DNA of 64,000 nucleotides from NCBI GenBank assembly GCA_040981125.1, contig JANRMQ010000006.1, positions 198,523-262,522 of the forward strand. The letters are read 5' to 3'. A model generated the notes under the pieces. The model did no database searches and was not told the DNA's origin. It was given only the letters and a program-made list of their open reading frames with translations. Positions 60,947-64,000 of the stretch are shown here, piece by piece (position 1 is the stretch's first letter; every line of letters begins with the position of its first letter). The translations under genes and the position numbers were made by a program. The stretch comes from DASSBQ01 sp040981125. Its GTDB lineage: Bacteria > Nitrospirota > Nitrospiria > Nitrospirales > Nitrospiraceae.

Positions 60947-62224
60947 ATGCCCCAACAGCAACCTCCCGCCGTCAGACGTACCGCCGTCCTGCTCGGCCTG
61001 CTGTTCCTCATCAGCGTCGTGACCTATATCGACCGAGTCAATATCTCGGTGACGGCACGGCAAATGATGCCGGCGTTCGGATTGACCAACCAGGACATCG
61101 GGCATGTCTTTTCGGCTTTCGTATTGGGCTACGCCCTCTGCCAGATTCCCGGCGGCAGGCTTGGAGATCGCTGGGGGGCGCGTATCGTCCTGACCGTGGC
61201 GCTGATCTGGTGGTCTGTTTTCACCGGACTGACGGCCATTGCGGCAACCTCCCCGCTGGCCGGACTGGTGGGCATCTCGGGCTCCCTGCTGATCGTGCGT
61301 TTCATGCTGGGCGTGGGGGAAGCGGTGGCCTTACCCAACTTCAATCGCGCGGTGGCCGATTGGGTCCCGTCGAACCGGCGCGGGCTCGGCATCGGCATCG
61401 CCATCGGAGGCATCGGAGTCGGTGCGGCAATCACGCCGCCGCTGGCCGCTTGGATTATGGTGAACTGGGGATGGCAGGTCGTGTTCTACCTCTGCGCCGT
61501 CCTCGGGCTGGTGGTCGCCATGTTCTGGCTGGCCGCGGCGGGCGGCGCGCATACCGATCCGGCCTCGCGCCGTGAAAAGCCTCCGCATCACGTGTCGCAA
61601 GCGCGAATATCATCATCGCCGATACCCTGGAAGCGACTTGCCACGCATGCCACGCTCCGATGGCTGGTCCTCAGTTACAGCTGCCTTGGGTATGTCGCCT
61701 ACGTCTACATGTCATGGTTTTATCTCTACCTGGTGAATGTCCGTGGTTTTGATGTGCTGCGCGGCGGTTGGTTCGCATCGGCCCCCTTTGTGGCCATTCT
61801 GATATTTTGTCCGCTCGGTGGATGGGTGACGGATCGACTCGCACTACGCTTGGGAGTGAAGGCCGGACGAGTCTTGGTCGGCATGGCAGGCATGCTCCTC
61901 GCCGGCGCGGCCATCGCAGTCGGGAGCCTTGCCGCTTCGCCGGCGCTGGCTATCGTGGCGCTTTCGCTCGGGGCCGGCTGGCTCTATTTTACGGTCGGCG
62001 CATACTGGACCTCCGCCACCGACCTTTCGAAAACCCATACCGGGATATTATCCGGAATCATGAATACCGGCGCGAACCTGGGAGGCGCGATCTCGCCGAC
62101 CCTGACGCCTTGGATCGCCGATTATTGGGGATGGCCTGCGGCGCTGGGCGCCGCGGCGCTCGTCGCGGGCGCCGGCGCCGTGATGTGGCTCAAGATCGAC
62201 CCGGAACAAGCGTTGAAGGAGTGA
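60947..62224 (+). CDS. MFS transporter, anion:cation symporter (ACS) type
   Basis: 425 residues with about 12 spans. The N-terminal TYIDRVNISVTARQM, YALCQIPGGRLGDRWGARIV and DWVPSNRRGLGIGIA segments are typical of the ACS subfamily, which takes up sugar acids or organic anions such as galactonate, hexuronate or phthalate. Substrate cannot be read. It is divergent from the AsmA-like gene. Such importers are unexpected in an obligate autotroph and may serve uptake of small organics. Confidence 0.85.
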   Translation: MPQQQPPAVRRTAVLLGLLFLISVVTYIDRVNISVTARQMMPAFGLTNQDIGHVFSAFVLGYALCQIPGGRLGDRWGARIVLTVALIWWSVFTGLTAIAATSPLAGLVGISGSLLIVRFMLGVGEAVALPNFNRAVADWVPSNRRGLGIGIAIGGIGVGAAITPPLAAWIMVNWGWQVVFYLCAVLGLVVAMFWLAAAGGAHTDPASRREKPPHHVSQARISSSPIPWKRLATHATLRWLVLSYSCLGYVAYVYMSWFYLYLVNVRGFDVLRGGWFASAPFVAILIFCPLGGWVTDRLALRLGVKAGRVLVGMAGMLLAGAAIAVGSLAASPALAIVALSLGAGWLYFTVGAYWTSATDLSKTHTGILSGIMNTGANLGGAISPTLTPWIADYWGWPAALGAAALVAGAGAVMWLKIDPEQALKE

Positions 62225-62373
62225 CGTCGTTCTTTCTCTTGCCGTCAGAATCCCAAGCCTGTTAGATTCCTAGGAGTCTGTCCGAGTCATCTTTCGTCGT
62301 GAGGCGAAGGAGATGTCGGTAGCGGCGAGGCCGCAGGCTCGAAAGAACCGAGGCATATTCATATTCCTAAACC

Positions 62374-62895
62374 ATGACCATCCAATTTCAGAAAAAAGAC
62401 CCGCGGGGCAGCATTGTGACGAAATTCGGTGAGATCAAGATTCGATTTTACCCGGACGACGCCCCGCGCCATGTGGAAAATTTCATCAATCTGGCGAAAA
62501 TGGGATTCTATGACGGCACGACGTTCCATCGGGTCGTTCCGGGTTTTGTCATTCAGGGCGGCGACCCAATGAGTAAAGAATCGGATCGCACTCTCCACGG
62601 ATCAGGCGGGCCCGGCTTTTTCTTGAATCCCGAACCAAACGATCGCCCGCATAAACGGGGCGCGCTCTCGATGGCCAAGATGCCGCGGGACGGCACCAGT
62701 ACCAGGGATTTCAATGACAACGGCTCGCAGTTCTTTATCTGTCTGGTGGATAACAGCGGCTTGGATCGCCGCTATACCGTCTTCGGAGAGATTTATCGCG
62801 GCCTCGAAATTCTCGACAAGATTGCAGCCGTCACCCGGGACGCTAAAGACAACCCGCTGGAACCGATCACCATGACGGTGACGGTGAAGGAATAG
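62374..62895 (+). CDS. Cyclophilin-type peptidyl-prolyl cis-trans isomerase
   Basis: 173 residues. The cyclophilin core is seen in NLAKMGFYDGTTFHRVVPGFVIQGGDP and GALSMAKMPRDGTSTRDFNDNGSQFFI. The catalytic Arg is in FHRVVPGF and the Gln in FVIQGGDP. There is no signal peptide, so it works in the cytoplasm. It has short, clean flanks, and a partial repeat lies just downstream. Confidence 0.93.
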   Translation: MTIQFQKKDPRGSIVTKFGEIKIRFYPDDAPRHVENFINLAKMGFYDGTTFHRVVPGFVIQGGDPMSKESDRTLHGSGGPGFFLNPEPNDRPHKRGALSMAKMPRDGTSTRDFNDNGSQFFICLVDNSGLDRRYTVFGEIYRGLEILDKIAAVTRDAKDNPLEPITMTVTVKE

Positions 62896-62912
62896 CTCGG
62901 GCCCTTTTCCCG

Positions 62913-62973
62913 GGTCCGTACGTTGAGGTTCAGAGCGATGCGAGAACAAGCTGGATGGTTTTTTCAGCAGCCT
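62913..62973 (-). repeat. Dispersed repeat family 2, partial copy
   Basis: Minus strand GGCTGCTGAAAAAACC continuing through TTCTCGCATCGCTC to CAACGTACGG aligns with the first half of the element at 336-457. The closing half with its TTTTTGAACATCCT end is absent. Confidence 0.6.
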
Positions 62974-62975
62974 GC

Positions 62976-64000
62976 CTAGAAGAACGCCATGCTGGCATAC
63001 GTGACGGTCGAATTATATTGATCCGTAATGCCCCGGTCATACCGCAGGACCTGCCCTTGTTCCGCCTCGATCAGCCGCAGTAGCGTATAGATCGGCGAGA
63101 ATCCGGCAATCCGTCGCTGGTCGTTTTCCCGCTGGATAAACGTGGCAAATTCTTCAGGCTGCCGTTCCTCCACGTGCTTGAGCATCGCCAGGTCCTGTTG
63201 CATGCAGCGATGGAACGAGAAATCCGTCGGGGGAGACGAGTCCCCATACCGCATCCCCACATGGGCAAGTTCGGCGCCGGCCACGACGCAATAGGCCCGG
63301 CGGAGTTGTGCGAGCGCTGCTCTCAGGGCATGAATGAACGTCTCCACTTCTTCCCGCACGCGGGAATCCATCAAACTGCTCGCCGAAAAGGAGGACAGGA
63401 TCGGAACGATCGAAAATTGCTTTTTCGCTCCGACAATCTGCTGAAGAAAGGGTAGCTGAAATTCGATTGCCTTCTCGTGCAGGTGCGCCAGCTCTTCCTC
63501 AAAACAGGACGGCGTGGAGGCCCGAAGGTGGTCGGTCACGCTCCGTTCCACCGGCGCCACACCCAATGGAGTTTCAAAATCCTTATCGGTCACGGCAAAC
63601 AATCTGCCCAGGCCGGAATAGGCCGTGCCGATGACGACGTATAGATCCGGTTGCTGCGCTTCCTCCAATTCCTTGTAGGCCCAAGCATAGACCGGACCGG
63701 CTTCCTTGAGTTCATAGGTCGGGGCGACCAATCCCTTGATAGGTTTACCCTGATGCTCGGAAGCCTTCGGCTCCGGCCCGTCTTTGGATGTGAAAAAGCC
63801 CTCGATTTGGCGGCGCAGCTTCGACGCGTCCGCCTCATAGCTGCGTCCGGAAAATGCGGGCTTTCGAACAGCGGCACGACGGTACGCATCCAATGCGCTT
63901 TGTCTCGCCGAGTCAACGCGGACCCCTTCCAGAAACAGCTTGTCATCCAGTTCCGACACCAGCTGCTCGACTCTGTTCGGCATGAGAAATTCGCCGAAGC
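62976..64000 (-). CDS. Memo-like protein (AmmeMemoRadiSam system protein B), truncated by the window
   Basis: The frame stays open to the right edge, so the true start lies outside; the first internal ATG is at 63983. The residues before it (FGEFL) and the start (MPNRVEQLVSELDDKLFLEG) look like the end of a PqqD/winged-helix-like N-terminal domain often fused to these proteins. The MEMO1 fold is shown by GLVAPTYELKEAGPVYAWAY, HEKAIEFQLPFLQQI and VVAGAELAHVGMRYG, the latter holding the metal-type His. Members sit with a radical-SAM enzyme and AMMECR1 proteins in other genomes; none is visible here. Function unsettled. Confidence 0.85.
   Translation of the reverse strand, partial: FGEFLMPNRVEQLVSELDDKLFLEGVRVDSARQSALDAYRRAAVRKPAFSGRSYEADASKLRRQIEGFFTSKDGPEPKASEHQGKPIKGLVAPTYELKEAGPVYAWAYKELEEAQQPDLYVVIGTAYSGLGRLFAVTDKDFETPLGVAPVERSVTDHLRASTPSCFEEELAHLHEKAIEFQLPFLQQIVGAKKQFSIVPILSSFSASSLMDSRVREEVETFIHALRAALAQLRRAYCVVAGAELAHVGMRYGDSSPPTDFSFHRCMQQDLAMLKHVEERQPEEFATFIQRENDQRRIAGFSPIYTLLRLIEAEQGQVLRYDRGITDQYNSTVTYASMAFF

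Noticed and set aside
60817..61011. N-terminal extension of the AsmA-like protein
   Set aside because: It would run through the divergent promoter and into the MFS gene; GTG at 60816 has a strong ribosome site and precedes the membrane helix directly.

Overview
The window looks like chromosomal DNA of a Nitrospira-type bacterium (phylum Nitrospirota). This is inferred from gene content and protein style, not from a marker gene. A copper nitrite reductase lies beside a Crp/Fnr regulator. There is a pyruvate phosphate dikinase, and a succinate dehydrogenase/fumarate reductase FeS subunit plus a heterodisulfide-reductase-like CCG protein. The core DNA is GC-rich and carries short dispersed palindromic repeats. 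No rRNA, tRNA, CRISPR array or intact transposase was seen.

Layout. 1-12,310: a long minus-strand pyrimidine operon, pyrR-pyrB-lipoprotein-pyrC-membrane protein-carA-sppA-M48 protease-carB-greA-SAM hydrolase. It starts from a leader with a promoter, a PyrR-binding hairpin and an attenuator whose 3' arm contains the pyrR ribosome-binding site. 12,339-17,800: a secreted glycosidase-like protein, an AT-rich hydrolase-TPR gene, an ATPase remnant and structured repeats. 16,854-28,840: minus-strand genes for riboflavin synthesis (ribD, ribE), transport, an esterase, ppdK, and glyS and glyQ behind their own promoter. 28,942-30,900: a small accessory patch in which a zinc-finger/HNH-like gene is bracketed by two inverted copies of a structured repeat, followed by a glycosylase-like gene.

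31,018-35,271: an Rrf2 regulator and a complete sulfate ABC importer. 35,543-43,037: transketolase overlapping a Crp/Fnr regulator, an FNR-like palindrome, nirK, and a histidine kinase/sigma54 activator pair. 43,070-46,763: cupin and CCG protein on the minus strand, HDOD protein and soluble transhydrogenase on the plus strand. 47,050-51,234: a horizontally acquired-looking module of a broken ribbon-helix-helix gene, a PHP-SMC-like ATPase and an AlbA_2/Schlafen-type ATPase, which is the best candidate for an uncharacterised defence-like system. 51,431-64,000: TPR-dioxygenase, RtcB RNA ligase with archease, SdhB, M24 peptidase, AsmA-like protein, an MFS transporter, cyclophilin and a Memo-like protein cut by the window edge.

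Functions are inferred from visible motifs and family knowledge. No database search was run. Start codons were moved where a Shine-Dalgarno sequence, operon overlap, predicted promoter or family N-terminus argued for it.
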